Position numbers and translations under genes: made by a program. A stretch of DNA of 36,624 nt from Rubrivivax sp. GTDB lineage: Bacteria; Pseudomonadota; Gammaproteobacteria; Burkholderiales; Burkholderiaceae_C. Under the pieces are notes generated by a model, which saw only the letters and a program-made list of their open reading frames with translations, searched no databases and was not told the DNA's origin. The stretch spans positions 1-36,624 of the forward strand of contig JAUXVE010000120.1 in assembly GCA_030680415.1 (NCBI GenBank). The letters run 5' to 3'. Below, in pieces: positions 24,688 through 34,555 of this stretch (position 1 is the stretch's first letter; each line of letters opens with the position of its first letter).

Positions 24688-25673
24688 CGGCGACGCCGCT
24701 TCGCCGTCGGCCCCGGCGCCGCCAGCGCGGCGCGGCGCTGTTGCTGGCAATGATCATCCTGACCATGGTCGTCACCGTCACCGCCGGCATGGTGTGGCAG
24801 CAGACGCGCGCGGTGGAAGTCGAAGCCGCCGAGCGCGCGCGCGTGCAGGCGGCCTGGATCCTGGGCGGAGCCCTCGACTGGGCGCGGCTGATCCTGCGCG
24901 AGGACCAGCGCAACAACCGGCAGCGTGGCCGCAACTACGATGCCCTCGACGAGCCCTGGGCCACGCCGCTGGCCGAGGCCCGGCTGTCGACCTTCCTGGC
25001 CGCGGACAAGGACAACAACGCCGACGGCGGCCCGGAGGCCTTTCTCTCGGGCAGCATCGTCGACGCACAGGCGCGCTACAACCTGCGTGGCCTGGTCGAC
25101 GGCGAGGGCAAGCCGGTGCCGGCGCAGGTGGCGGCGCTGCAGCGGCTGTGCCAGCTGGCAGGACTGCCGGGCGACACCGCCGAGCGCATCAGCGCCGGGC
25201 TCGCGGCCGCCCACCCCCGGGCCGACACCGCTGCCGACGCGCCGCTGCAGCCCACGCAACTGCCCGACCTGGCCTGGCTGGGCATCGACGCGGCCACCAT
25301 CGACAGCCTGGCGCCCTGGGTCGAGTTGCTGCCGGTGCCGACGGCAGTGAACGTGAACACGGCGCCGCGCGAGGTGCTGGTGGCGGCCCTCGACGGCCTC
25401 GACCTCGGCAGCGCCGAGCGGCTGGTGCAACGGCGCCAGCGCCGACCGTTCGCGACGCTGGACGAGGTCAAGGCGGAACTGCCCGAAGGAGCGGTGGTCG
25501 ACGCGACGCGGATCGGCGTGGGCTCCAGCTTCTTCGAAGTGGCCGGGCGGCTGCGGCTGGAGGAACGGGTGCTCGAGGAGCGTTCGCTGCTCGAGCGCCG
25601 CGGCGGTGATCGCGGCGGCGAGGTCGTGGTGCTGCGCCGCGAAAGGCGCAGCTTCGTGGCCGCGTCGCGCTGA
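24684..25673 (+). CDS. gspK: Type II secretion tip pseudopilin GspK
   Basis: Predicted 329-aa atypical large pseudopilin that caps the pseudopilus. The cleavage site is RQRG/AALLLAMIILTMVV. The mature position 5 is Leu21 rather than Glu, as expected for GspK, which sits at the tip with no subunit above it. The alpha-domain has SGSIVDAQARYNLRGLVDG and the helix-hairpin-helix-like VNVNTAPREVLVAAL. The start overlaps gspJ by 4 bp. After it comes a 50-bp gap, the largest in this plus-strand operon. Confidence 0.93.
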   Translation: MTATPLRRRPRRRQRGAALLLAMIILTMVVTVTAGMVWQQTRAVEVEAAERARVQAAWILGGALDWARLILREDQRNNRQRGRNYDALDEPWATPLAEARLSTFLAADKDNNADGGPEAFLSGSIVDAQARYNLRGLVDGEGKPVPAQVAALQRLCQLAGLPGDTAERISAGLAAAHPRADTAADAPLQPTQLPDLAWLGIDAATIDSLAPWVELLPVPTAVNVNTAPREVLVAALDGLDLGSAERLVQRRQRRPFATLDEVKAELPEGAVVDATRIGVGSSFFEVAGRLRLEERVLEERSLLERRGGDRGGEVVVLRRERRSFVAASR

Positions 25674-25723
25674 CGGCGACAATACGGCGCGCTTGTTCAC
25701 TCTTCGAAGGTTCCGCCGACGCC

Positions 25724-26983
25724 ATGTCCGTTCTTGTGGTCCAGCTCCCGCCGCGGGATCGCCTGCGCGCCAGGTCCCCCGGTGGCGACGCCGCGGGCGG
25801 CTGGCGGCTGCCGCAGGAATGGAGCTTCGTGCTCAGCGGCGATGGCCGCACCGTGGCGCAGTCGGGCCAGGCGGCGCTGTCGCTGCTGCCGCGCGCCGAC
25901 AGCGTGGTGCTCGCGCTGGCCGAGGCCGATGTCGGCTGGCACCGCGTGTCGATCCCCCGGGCGCCGGCAGCACGGCTGCGCGCCGCGCTGGCCGGTGTCA
26001 TGGAAGAGGCGCTGCTCGATGACGACGAGGCCTTGCACTTCGCGCTCGGCCCCGGCGCCGTGCCGGGCCGCGAAGGCTGGGTGGCGGTGACGCACAGGCC
26101 CTGGCTGCAGGCGGCGCTGACGGCGCTGGAAGGGGCCGGGCGCAGCGTCGAGCGCGTGGTGCCGGTGAGCATGCCGAGTGCCGCCGCCACCGACCCGGCG
26201 CGCGGCCACTTCTTCATCGCCGACACCGGCAACGAGGCCTTGCCGTGGCTCACCCTCGCACGCGCCGAGGGGGTCGTCTGCCTGTGCCTGGCCGGCGGCC
26301 TGGCGCGCGCACTACTGCCCGCTGCCGGCGATGCGGTGCGCTGGACGGCCACCCCCGCCGCCGCCGCCGCGGCCGAGCGCTGGCTGGGCGCGCCGGTGCC
26401 GCTGCAAAGCGACGCCGAGCGCACGCTGGAAGCGCTGCAGGGTGCGGTCAACCTGCGCCAGTTCGACCTCGCGCCGCGGCACCGCGGATCGCGCGCCTTG
26501 CGTGCCGGAGCACGGCGCTTTTTCAGCGCCCAATGGCGGCCGGTGCGGCTGGGCCTGGCTGCACTCGTGGTGCTGAACCTGGTCGGGCTCAACGCCTACG
26601 CCTGGCAACAGCGGCAGCTCATCTCCGGCCTGCGCCAGGTCATGACGGACTTGCTGCGGGCCACGCATCCCGGTGTGCGCGCGGTGCTCGACGCGCCGCT
26701 GCAGATGCAGCGTGAAACCGAGCGGCTGCGCGCCGCCGCCGGGCGCGCGGGGGACAGCGACCTGGAGGTCCTGCTGGCCGTCGCCGCCGCAGCCTGGCCC
26801 GACGGCCAGGGACCCGTGCAGACGCTGCACTTCGAATCCGGCCAGCTGACCCTGGCGGCGCCCGGCTGGGCCCAGGCGCAGCAGGCGCAATTCCGCGAGC
26901 GGCTGCGCAGCGCCGGTTATGCGGCCGAGTTCGCCGAGGGCCGCCTGACGGTCACTCGGGCACCGGCGCGGGGGGTGGGATGA
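25724..26983 (+). CDS. gspL: Type II secretion inner-membrane protein GspL
   Basis: Predicted 419-aa bitopic protein. A large cytoplasmic actin-like domain (residues 1 to about 270) recruits the ATPase GspE. One membrane helix (about 281-300, LGLAALVVLNLVGLNAYAW) leads to a periplasmic ferredoxin-like domain. The linker NLRQFDLAP is typical of the family. GAAGG stands 15 nt before the ATG, an unusually long spacing. The 50-bp gap before the gene contains a GACAAT box that might be a weak internal promoter. Confidence 0.9.
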   Translation: MSVLVVQLPPRDRLRARSPGGDAAGGWRLPQEWSFVLSGDGRTVAQSGQAALSLLPRADSVVLALAEADVGWHRVSIPRAPAARLRAALAGVMEEALLDDDEALHFALGPGAVPGREGWVAVTHRPWLQAALTALEGAGRSVERVVPVSMPSAAATDPARGHFFIADTGNEALPWLTLARAEGVVCLCLAGGLARALLPAAGDAVRWTATPAAAAAAERWLGAPVPLQSDAERTLEALQGAVNLRQFDLAPRHRGSRALRAGARRFFSAQWRPVRLGLAALVVLNLVGLNAYAWQQRQLISGLRQVMTDLLRATHPGVRAVLDAPLQMQRETERLRAAAGRAGDSDLEVLLAVAAAAWPDGQGPVQTLHFESGQLTLAAPGWAQAQQAQFRERLRSAGYAAEFAEGRLTVTRAPARGVG

Positions 26984-27498
26984 GCGAGACAGACGGCACC
27001 GCAGGCCAGGGCACAGCGGCAGCCCTCTCGACGGCCGCACGCGCCTGGTGGCATACGCTGGCCGTGCGCGAGCGCCGGCTGGTGCTGGCGGCCGGCACGG
27101 TGCTGGGCCTGTTCCTGACCTGGTCGCTGGCGGTGCAACCGGCCTGGCGCAGCATCGACCGCGCGGCTGCCGAGCGCAACGCGCTGGAGGCGCAGTGGCA
27201 GACCATGCAACGTCTGGCCGCCGAGGCGCAGCAGTTGCGTGCCGCGCCGCCGGTGAGCCAGGAGCAGGCGCTGGCCGCGCTGCAAGCCGCCGCAGCGCGA
27301 CTGGGCAGTGCCGGGCGGCTCACGCTGCAGGGCGACCGCGCCGTGCTCACCCTCAATGGTGTCGGCACCCATGCGCTGCGTGACTGGCTGGCCGAGGCGC
27401 GCACCGGCGCACGGGCGCAGCCGGTGGAGGCCAAGCTGTCGCGCACTGCCGCCGGTTACGTCGGCACGCTGGTGATGGTGATCGGGGGTGGGCCTTGA
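26980..27498 (+). CDS. gspM: Type II secretion inner-membrane protein GspM
   Basis: Predicted 172-aa bitopic protein with one membrane helix at about residues 32-50, immediately after the family motif WHTLAVRERRLVLAAG. A ferredoxin-like periplasmic domain follows (LRDWLAEARTGARAQPVEAK). GspM pairs with GspL, much as PilO pairs with PilN in the pilus operon in this same window. It overlaps gspL by 4 bp. Confidence 0.9.
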   Translation: MSETDGTAGQGTAAALSTAARAWWHTLAVRERRLVLAAGTVLGLFLTWSLAVQPAWRSIDRAAAERNALEAQWQTMQRLAAEAQQLRAAPPVSQEQALAALQAAAARLGSAGRLTLQGDRAVLTLNGVGTHALRDWLAEARTGARAQPVEAKLSRTAAGYVGTLVMVIGGGP

Positions 27499-28292
27499 TC
27501 GGCTGGGCTGCCGCCGGCGCCCTGCTCGGAGGCACCTTGGCGCTCGTCGCCCTGGCGCCCGCAGCTTGGCTGGCGGCTGCCGTGGCTGGTGCCAGCGAAC
27601 AGCGCTTTCTGCTGGCCGACGCCCGCGGCACTGTGTGGTCCGGCAGCGCCGTGCCGGTATTGACGGCAGGCGCCGGCAGCCGTGACGCCAGCGCCCTGCC
27701 GGGCCGCTTGCACTGGCGGCTGGGCTTCGATGGCGGCGCACTGGCGCTGCGGGCCAGCCACGCCTGCTGCCTGAATGGTGAATTGCACCTGCGTGTGCTG
27801 CCGGGCTGGGGCGGCACGCGTATGGAGTTGCTGCCGGCCGCGGGCCCTGCCGGGCAGGCGGCCCCTATCGGGCAATGGCCGGCGGCCTGGCTGGTGGGCC
27901 TGGGTACACCCTGGAACACGCTGCAGCCTTCGGGTTCGATCCGACTCATGAGCCCCGGGCTGAGCGTGGCATCGGTGCAGGGCCGGTGGCTGTTCGACGG
28001 CCGTGCCGAGATCGAGCTCGACGCCATGGCGTCGCGCATCTCCACGCTCGAGGAACTGGGCAGCTACCGCATGGTCATCGAGGCCGACGCGGCACGCGGC
28101 GAGGCGGCCAGCCTGCAGCTCAGCACCCTGCGCGGCGCGCTGCAGCTGTCGGGCAGCGGCCAGTGGGTGGGGTCGAAACTGCGCTTCCAGGGCCAGGCCA
28201 GCGCGGCCACCGGCTCCGAGGCCGCGCTGAACAACCTGCTGAACCTCATCGGCCGGCGCCAGGGCGCGCTGTCCGTCATATCGATCGGATGA
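27495..28292 (+). CDS. gspN: Type II secretion protein GspN
   Basis: Predicted 265-aa inner-membrane protein with an N-terminal membrane helix and a beta-rich periplasmic part. Features match GspN: ADARGTVWSGSA near the start, then SGSGQWVGSKLRFQGQASA and a final LLNLIGRRQG. The start is TTG 27495, overlapping the gspM stop by 4 bp and preceded by GGGGGTGGG. GspN is a non-universal component, found in a subset of type II systems. Confidence 0.88.
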   Translation: MIGWAAAGALLGGTLALVALAPAAWLAAAVAGASEQRFLLADARGTVWSGSAVPVLTAGAGSRDASALPGRLHWRLGFDGGALALRASHACCLNGELHLRVLPGWGGTRMELLPAAGPAGQAAPIGQWPAAWLVGLGTPWNTLQPSGSIRLMSPGLSVASVQGRWLFDGRAEIELDAMASRISTLEELGSYRMVIEADAARGEAASLQLSTLRGALQLSGSGQWVGSKLRFQGQASAATGSEAALNNLLNLIGRRQGALSVISIG

Positions 28293-30451
28293 ACATGAAC
28301 CGACAGCACAAGACCGGCTGGCGTGGCGCTGCCCTGGCCTTGCTGGCCACGCTGGCCTGGACCCTGGCGCAGGCGCCAGGCTGGGCGCAGACCGGCGCGG
28401 CGCGATCACGCGCGCCGGTGACGGTGAACTTCGTCAACGCCGACATCGAGGCCGTGACACGCGCCTTCGCGGCCATGATCGACCGCTCCATCCTCGTCGA
28501 CCCGCGCGTGCGCGGCACGATCACCGTGTACAGCGAGCAGCCGCAGAGCGTGCGCGATGCCTACCAGAGCTATCTCTCGGCCTTGCGCGGGCTGGGCTTT
28601 GCGGTGGTGGAAAGCGGTGGCTTGCTCAAGGTCGTGCCCGAGGCCGACGCCAAGCTGCAGACCGGCACCGTGTCGGTGGGCGACGCGGCGGCCGAGAGGG
28701 GCCTGCGCGGCAACCAGGTCATCACGCAGATCTTCTCGCTGCGCTACGAGAACCCCAACAACCTGGTGGCGGTGCTGCGGCCGCTGATCAGCGCCAACAA
28801 CACCATCAACGCCAACGTCGGCAGCAATGCGCTGGTCATCACCGACTACGCCGAGAACCTGCAGCGCATTGCCAAGATCATCGCCGCTCTCGACCAGCCC
28901 ACCGGCACCGGGGTCGAGATCGTGCGCCTGGAGCACGCCGTGGCCGCCGACCTGGCGCCGCTGGTGCAGCGCATCGGCGACGGTGGCCCCGTCGTCGCGG
29001 TCCCGGGCGTGCCCGGCGGTGCCGGTGGCGTCGCCACCGTGCTGGCCGACTCGCGCAGCAACTCACTCATCATCCGTGCCGCCAACCCGTCGCGACTGGC
29101 GGCGCTGCGTGCCTCCATCGCCCGGCTCGACCGCCCGAGCTCGGCCACCGGACCCGGCGGCAACATGTGGGTCGTGCACCTGAAGAACGCCGACGCGACG
29201 CGGCTGGCCACCGTGGTGCGGGCCGCCTTCGGCGCCGTCGGCGGCACCAGCAGCGGTGCCGCGCCCACGTTGTCGCTGCCGGCGGCAACGGCTGCGCCTG
29301 GCGGCGCCGCCACGCTCGGCGCGGCCGGCGCCTCCACCCTGACGGCCACGGCGCAGCCCAGCACGGGCGGCTTCATCCAGGCCGACCCGGCCACCAATTC
29401 GCTCATCATCACGGCGCCCGAGCCCTTGTACAAACAGGTGCGCGCGCTCATCGACCAGCTCGACACGCGCCGCGCACAGGTCTACATCGAGAGCATGATC
29501 GTCGAGGTGGCCGGCGGCGACGCCGCCGACTTCGGCTTCCAGTGGCAGGGCCTGCTGGGCCAGAGCGGCGACCGCACCGGCCTCATAGGCGGCACCAACT
29601 TCACGCCCGCCGGTGGCGCCGGCAACATCATCGGCATCAACGCCGGCGCGGTGCAGGGGCAGGTCAATCTGGGCGAGGGCCTGAACATCGGCCTGCTGCG
29701 CAGCTACAACGGCATCGTCTCGCTGGCAGCGATCGCGCGTTTCCTGCAGACGCAGGCCAGCACCAACATCGTCTCGACGCCGAACCTGATCACGCTCGAC
29801 AACGAAGAGGCCAAGATCGTCGTCGGCGAGAACGTGCCCTTCATCACCGGGCAGTTCACCGGCGCCGGCAACACCGGGGGCGCCACCACCAACCCCTTCC
29901 AGACCATCGAGCGCAAGGACGTCGGCATCACGCTGCGCATCCGGCCGCAGATCGGCGAGGGCGGCACGGTGCGCATGACGATCTTCCAGGAGCAAAGCAG
30001 CGTCAAGAGCGAAACCGCGGCCGGCACCAGCAACGCCGGCCCGTCGACCACCAAGCGTTCGATCGAAGGCACGGTGGTCGTCGACGACGGCCAGATCCTG
30101 GTGCTGGGGGGCCTCATCGAAGACCGCTTCGTCACCAACCGCAGCAAGGTGCCGCTGCTGGGCGACATCCCCTGGCTGGGCGCACTGTTCCGCAGCGAAA
30201 GCCGCGAGCGCCGGCGCACCAACCTGATGGTCTTCCTGCGGCCGATCGTGATGCGCGACGCCGACAGCAGCAACCGCTTCTCGATCGACCGCTACGACCA
30301 GATCCGCGGCCAGCAGAAGGAAGCGCAGCCGCCGCCGAGCCTGGTGCTGCCGATCAACGAAGCGCCGGTGCTGGCGCCGCTGGCCCCTGCAGGCCAGCCG
30401 ACGCCCCCGGCGCCGCTGGAAGGCACACCCGGCCAGCCCAAGGCGCCGTGA
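28289..30451 (+). CDS. gspD: Type II secretion secretin GspD
   Basis: Predicted 720-aa outer-membrane secretin through which folded proteins leave the periplasm. The signal peptide ends near GWAQ (about residue 34). N0 follows (VNFVNADIEAVTRAFAAMID), then three N-domains and the secretin domain with VYIESMIVEVAGGDAADFGF, VPFITGQFT and VPLLGDIPWLGALFR. A Gly/Ala/Thr-rich insert lies within N3 (about residues 320-365). The tail is Pro-rich, and no pilotin gene is seen nearby. ATG 28289 overlaps gspN by 4 bp; ATG 28295 is an alternative. PilQ is the second secretin in this window. Confidence 0.96.
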   Translation: MNMNRQHKTGWRGAALALLATLAWTLAQAPGWAQTGAARSRAPVTVNFVNADIEAVTRAFAAMIDRSILVDPRVRGTITVYSEQPQSVRDAYQSYLSALRGLGFAVVESGGLLKVVPEADAKLQTGTVSVGDAAAERGLRGNQVITQIFSLRYENPNNLVAVLRPLISANNTINANVGSNALVITDYAENLQRIAKIIAALDQPTGTGVEIVRLEHAVAADLAPLVQRIGDGGPVVAVPGVPGGAGGVATVLADSRSNSLIIRAANPSRLAALRASIARLDRPSSATGPGGNMWVVHLKNADATRLATVVRAAFGAVGGTSSGAAPTLSLPAATAAPGGAATLGAAGASTLTATAQPSTGGFIQADPATNSLIITAPEPLYKQVRALIDQLDTRRAQVYIESMIVEVAGGDAADFGFQWQGLLGQSGDRTGLIGGTNFTPAGGAGNIIGINAGAVQGQVNLGEGLNIGLLRSYNGIVSLAAIARFLQTQASTNIVSTPNLITLDNEEAKIVVGENVPFITGQFTGAGNTGGATTNPFQTIERKDVGITLRIRPQIGEGGTVRMTIFQEQSSVKSETAAGTSNAGPSTTKRSIEGTVVVDDGQILVLGGLIEDRFVTNRSKVPLLGDIPWLGALFRSESRERRRTNLMVFLRPIVMRDADSSNRFSIDRYDQIRGQQKEAQPPPSLVLPINEAPVLAPLAPAGQPTPPAPLEGTPGQPKAP

Positions 30452-30469
30452 GCGGGCAGGACGACAGCG

Positions 30470-31891
30470 ATGGCCATCCGCCACCCCCTGCACTACGCCT
30501 ACGCCAAGGCCAACCACCTGCTGCTCGAAGACGACGGCGAGCGCCTCGTGCTGTGGGCCGGCGAAACGACGCCGGCCTCGGCGCTGACCGAAGTGACGCG
30601 CCACTTCGACATCGCGCGCTTCGAGCGCGAGGCCGTGGCCACGCTGGGCCAGCGCATCGCCGCAGCCTACGCCGGCGGCGAGAGCAGCGCGGCCGCGGTG
30701 ATCGGCGAAGTGGAAAGCGGGGTCGACCTGTCGCGCATGATGCAGGACCTGCCGGCGGTGGAAGACCTGCTGGAAGCGGCCGACGACGCGCCCATCATCC
30801 GCATGCTCAATGCGCTGCTGACGCAGGCGGCCAAGGACGGCGCCAGCGACATCCACATCGAACCCTACGAACGCAGCTCCAGCGTGCGCTTCCGCGTCGA
30901 CGGCACGCTGCGCGAGGTGGTGCAGCCGAACAAGGCACTGCACGCGGCGCTGATCTCGCGCCTGAAGATCTTGGCCGAGCTCGACATCGCCGAAAAGCGC
31001 CTGCCGCAGGACGGCCGCATCTGCCTGCGCATCGGCGGCCGCGCCATCGACGTGCGCGTCTCGACGCTGCCCTCGGCGCACGGCGAACGGGCCGTGCTGC
31101 GCCTGCTGGACAAGACCGAATCGAAGTTCACGCTCGAAGGCCTGGGCATGAGCGGCGACGTGCTCTCGGCCTTCGAACGGCTGATCCGCCAGCCGCACGG
31201 CATCGTGCTCGTCACCGGGCCCACCGGCTCGGGCAAGACGACGACGCTGTATGCGTCGCTGGGTCGCATCGACACCGCCGGCACCAACGTACTGACGGTG
31301 GAAGACCCGATCGAATACGAGCTGCCGGGCATCGGCCAGACGCAGGTCAACCCCAAGATCGACCTCACCTTCGCCAGGGCGCTGCGCGCCATCCTGCGCC
31401 AGGATCCGGACGTCATCATGATCGGCGAGATCCGCGACTTCGAGACCGCGCAGATCGCCATCCAGGCTTCGCTCACCGGCCATCTGGTGCTGGCCACCGT
31501 GCACACCAACGACGCACCGAGCAGCGTCACGCGGCTCATCGACATGGGGGTCGAGCCCTTCCTGCTGTCGAGCAGCCTGCTCGGCGTGTTGGCACAGCGC
31601 CTGGTGCGCAAGCTGTGCCCGCACTGCAAGCGCCAGGGCGACGACGGCCACTGGCACCCCGTGGGCTGCGCGCACTGCGGCCTGAGCGGCTACAAGGGCC
31701 GCACGGGTGTGTATGAACTGATGGTCGCCGACGCGGCGGTGCAGGCGCTGATCCACAACCGCGCGCCCGAGCAGGAACTGGCCGCCGCAGCGCGGGCCAG
31801 CGGCCTGCGTTCGATGCGCGAGGACGGCGAGCGGCTGGTGCGGGAAGGCATCACCTCGCTGGAGGAAGTCATCCGCGTCACTCGTGACTGA
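30470..31891 (+). CDS. gspE: Type II secretion ATPase GspE
   Basis: Predicted 473-aa hexameric cytoplasmic ATPase that drives the pseudopilus. Walker [11 protein letters not shown] has Lys256. The Asp box is [19 protein letters not shown], Walker [13 protein letters not shown] and the His box [16 protein letters not shown]. The zinc-binding tetracysteine motif is short: Cys383, Cys386, Cys400 and Cys403 (C-x2-C-x13-C-x2-C), with about 13 rather than about 29 residues between the pairs. The N1E domain is compact. It starts 18 bp after gspD. Confidence 0.96.
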   Translation: MAIRHPLHYAYAKANHLLLEDDGERLVLWAGETTPASALTEVTRHFDIARFEREAVATLGQRIAAAYAGGESSAAAVIGEVESGVDLSRMMQDLPAVEDLLEAADDAPIIRMLNALLTQAAKDGASDIHIEPYERSSSVRFRVDGTLREVVQPNKALHAALISRLKILAELDIAEKRLPQDGRICLRIGGRAIDVRVSTLPSAHGERAVLRLLDKTESKFTLEGLGMSGDVLSAFERLIRQPHGIVLVTGPTGSGKTTTLYASLGRIDTAGTNVLTVEDPIEYELPGIGQTQVNPKIDLTFARALRAILRQDPDVIMIGEIRDFETAQIAIQASLTGHLVLATVHTNDAPSSVTRLIDMGVEPFLLSSSLLGVLAQRLVRKLCPHCKRQGDDGHWHPVGCAHCGLSGYKGRTGVYELMVADAAVQALIHNRAPEQELAAAARASGLRSMREDGERLVREGITSLEEVIRVTRD

Positions 31892-31910
31892 TCCGGCGCC
31901 GGACTGACCC

Positions 31911-33125
31911 ATGCCCGCCTACCGCTTCGAGGCCCTCGACGCCGCCGGCAAGTCGCTCAACGGCCTGCTGGAAGCCGACAACGCCCGCGCTGCGCGCTCG
32001 CAGTTGCGCGCGCGCGATCTGGTGCCGCTGGCGGTGACCGCGGTCAGCATGGCGGCCAGCGAAGGCAGCGGGGCGCGCTTCACGCGTCGCGTCTTTTCGG
32101 CCACCGGGCTGGCGGTGTGGACGCGCCAGATCGCCGGCCTGGTGGGCTCGGGGCTGCCGCTGGAGCGTGCGCTCACGGCGCTGGCCGATGAATCGGAGAG
32201 CGAGCGCCAGCGTGAACTCGTGGCGCACCTGAAGAGCGAGGTCAACGCCGGCAGCACCTTCGCGCGCGCGCTGGCCACGGCGCCACGCGAGTTCGACGAG
32301 ATCTACCGCGCGGTGGTGGCCGCCGGCGAGCAGAGCGGGGCCCTGGGCGCGGTGCTCGACCGCCTGGCCGACGACCTGGAAGCGCAGCACGCGCTGCGCG
32401 CGCGGCTGATGGGCGCCATGCTCTACCCGGCCATCGTCTCGACGGTGGCGATCGTGATCGTGATCGTGCTCATGACCTACGTGGTGCCGCAGATCGCCGG
32501 CGTCTTCATCAGTTCCAAGCGTGCGCTGCCGGTGCTCACGGTGGCCATGCTGGCGATCAGCGCCTTCGTGCGTCAGTGGGGCTGGGCGCTGGCGCTGCTG
32601 GCCATCGGCGGCGGCACGGCCTTCGTGCTGGCGCGGCGCAGCGAGGCCTTTCGCGAGCGCAGCGACGCCGCGCTGCTGCGGCTGCCGCTGGTGGGGCGGC
32701 TGGCGCGCGGCTACAACGCGGCGCGCTTCGGCGGCACGCTGGCCATGCTGGCCGGTGCCGGCGTGCCGATCCTCAAGGCGCTGCAGGCGGCCGCCGAAAC
32801 GCTGGGCAACCGCGCCATGCGCAGCGACGCGCTGGACGCGCTGGTGCAGGTGCGCGAAGGCGCGCCGCTGGCCAGCGCGCTGGCCGGCAAGAAGCGCTTC
32901 CCGGGCTTGCTGGCGATGTTCGCACGCCTGGGCGAGCAGACCGGTCAGTTGCCGCTGATGCTGGGCCGCGCATCGGCGCAGCTGTCGGCAGAGGTGCAGC
33001 GCCGCGCGTTGGCGATGGCCACGCTGCTGGAGCCGCTGCTCATCGTGGCCATGGCAGTGGTCGTGCTGCTGATCATGCTGGCGGTGCTGATGCCGATCAT
33101 GCAGCTCAACACCTGGGTACGTTGA
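31911..33125 (+). CDS. gspF: Type II secretion inner-membrane platform protein GspF
   Basis: Predicted 404-aa polytopic protein with two T2SSF domains and three membrane helices (about residues 169-190, 220-240 and 375-398). Typical motifs are MPAYRFEALDAAGKSLNGLL at the N-terminus, then WTRQIAGLVGSGLPLERAL, and ARFGGTLAMLAGAGVPILKA in the second repeat. GspF couples GspE turnover to pseudopilus growth. It is the last gene of the plus-strand gsp operon, followed by a REP-like repeat. Confidence 0.95.
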   Translation: MPAYRFEALDAAGKSLNGLLEADNARAARSQLRARDLVPLAVTAVSMAASEGSGARFTRRVFSATGLAVWTRQIAGLVGSGLPLERALTALADESESERQRELVAHLKSEVNAGSTFARALATAPREFDEIYRAVVAAGEQSGALGAVLDRLADDLEAQHALRARLMGAMLYPAIVSTVAIVIVIVLMTYVVPQIAGVFISSKRALPVLTVAMLAISAFVRQWGWALALLAIGGGTAFVLARRSEAFRERSDAALLRLPLVGRLARGYNAARFGGTLAMLAGAGVPILKALQAAAETLGNRAMRSDALDALVQVREGAPLASALAGKKRFPGLLAMFARLGEQTGQLPLMLGRASAQLSAEVQRRALAMATLLEPLLIVAMAVVVLLIMLAVLMPIMQLNTWVR

Positions 33126-33222
33126 CCCCCCCCGAAGCGCCTGCGGCGCTCCCCCCCAGGGGGGCACCGCCAGCGGCCCGGCGGAGCCGGTTCCGCGGCG
33201 GTCGCTTGATCCGCTCCGGTTG
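33126..33222. repeat. REP-like GC-rich palindromic repeat, copy 2 (gspF-tatC)
   Basis: The core at 33126-33165 reads CCCCCCCCGAAG, then GCGCC-tgc-GGCGC, then TCCCCCCC/GGGGGGC. A flank follows that contains GGCCCGGCGGAGCCGG and TTCCGCGG. It matches copy 1 at 4951-5020 in order and spacing of blocks. It fills the 110-bp gap between convergent gspF and tatC, so it may act as a bidirectional transcription barrier. Confidence 0.75.
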
Positions 33223-33235
33223 AGAGGGTTGCGCT

Positions 33236-34039
33236 TTATGCGGCGGGCTTGTCGTCGGTCTTCGGCTCGGCATCGGGCGCGCGCGTCTGCTTGGCGAACA
33301 CCTGCGCCGCGACGATGCCGAGTTCGTACAGGATGCACATCGGGATCGCCAGCGCCAGCTGCGAGATGACGTCGGGCGGCGTCACCACGGCGGCGACGAT
33401 GAAGGCGCCGACGATGAAGTAGCCGCGCATTTTCTTCAACTGATCGATCGAGACGACGCCGATGCGCACCAGCACGATGACCGCGATCGGCACCTCGAAG
33501 GCGATGCCGAAGACCAGGAACAGCGTCAGCACGAAGCCGAAGTACTGCTCGATGTCTGGCGCCGCGGTGATGCTGGTCGGCGCAAAGGCCTGGATGAACT
33601 TCGACATGCCCGGGATGACCAGGAAGTAGCAGAAGGCCACACCGACGATGAACAAGACCGTGCTGCTGATCACCAGCGGCAGCACCATCTTCTTTTCATG
33701 CGAATACAGCCCCGGCGCCACGAAGGCCCAGACCTGGAACAGCACGACAGGCAGCGCCAGCATGAAGGCGGCCATCAGCGTGATCTTCAGCGGCACCAGG
33801 ATAGGCGAGATGACGTTGGTGGCGATCAGCGTCGCGCCCTTGGGCAGGTGTGCCACCAGGGGCGCGGCCAGCAGGTCGTACAGTCCCGAGGGCCCGGGCC
33901 AGATCGCCAGCACCGCGAAGGCCACGCCAATGGCGATCACGGCGCGGATCAGCCGGTCGCGCAGTTCGATCAGGTGCGAGACGAAAGGGGCTTCGGTGCC
34001 TTCGAGTTCGTCCGGCTTGTCGCCGCCCTTGTCGCTCAT
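33236..34039 (-). CDS. tatC: Twin-arginine translocase subunit TatC
   Basis: Predicted 267-aa polytopic protein, the receptor for twin-arginine signal peptides. The conserved N-terminal motif [20 protein letters not shown] is followed by six membrane helices. Further motifs are [17 protein letters not shown] and [20 protein letters not shown], which carries the conserved Glu in FE. The C-terminal tail is charged and disordered. ATG 34039 overlaps the tatB stop by 4 bp; the longer open frame is a shadow of tatB. Confidence 0.97.
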   Translation of the reverse strand: MSDKGGDKPDELEGTEAPFVSHLIELRDRLIRAVIAIGVAFAVLAIWPGPSGLYDLLAAPLVAHLPKGATLIATNVISPILVPLKITLMAAFMLALPVVLFQVWAFVAPGLYSHEKKMVLPLVISSTVLFIVGVAFCYFLVIPGMSKFIQAFAPTSITAAPDIEQYFGFVLTLFLVFGIAFEVPIAVIVLVRIGVVSIDQLKKMRGYFIVGAFIVAAVVTPPDVISQLALAIPMCILYELGIVAAQVFAKQTRAPDAEPKTDDKPAA

Positions 34040-34530
34040 CGACCGGCCTTGGCTCCCGGCGGGCGGAAGCGCGCCACGCGCGCCGCTCCCGACAGGGCCC
34101 TGGTGCGTATGCCCTGGCGCTGCTTGTACCACTGCGGCGTGGCGCCGCGCTTCAGGCGCCAGTTCTTCTTCGGGTGCCGGTAGGCCAGCGGCGGCGGCAG
34201 GTAGGGCTCGGTGGCCGCGATCGTGTTGTCGGTGAGGCCCGCGGTGGCACTGCTCCACTCGCTGTCGAACGACGACTTGGCCTCGCCGACCTCGGTGCGC
34301 ACGGTTTGCTCGACGTTGCGCGCGGCGTCCTCGAACTGGGTCTTCATCTTCTTGAGCTCGTCGAGCTCGATCGAGCGGTTGACCTCGGCCTTGACGTCGG
34401 CCACGTAGCGCTGCGCCTTGCCGAAGAGGTGGCCGACGGTGCGGGCCACCTTGGGCAATTTCTCGGGCCCGATGACGATCAATGCCACCGCGCCGATGAG
34501 GGCGATCTTGTCGAAGCCGAAGTCGATCAT
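34036..34530 (-). CDS. tatB: Twin-arginine translocase subunit TatB
   Basis: Predicted 164-aa protein. It starts [20 protein letters not shown] and continues [11 protein letters not shown], the TatB signature with one membrane helix, the GPE hinge and an amphipathic helix. A long coiled region and a basic C-terminus follow. With TatC it forms the signal-peptide receptor. It lies 25 bp after tatA. Confidence 0.96.
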   Translation of the reverse strand: MIDFGFDKIALIGAVALIVIGPEKLPKVARTVGHLFGKAQRYVADVKAEVNRSIELDELKKMKTQFEDAARNVEQTVRTEVGEAKSSFDSEWSSATAGLTDNTIAATEPYLPPPLAYRHPKKNWRLKRGATPQWYKQRQGIRTRALSGAARVARFRPPGAKAGR

Positions 34531-34555
34531 CGTGTCAGGCTGGCCCGCACACGCA

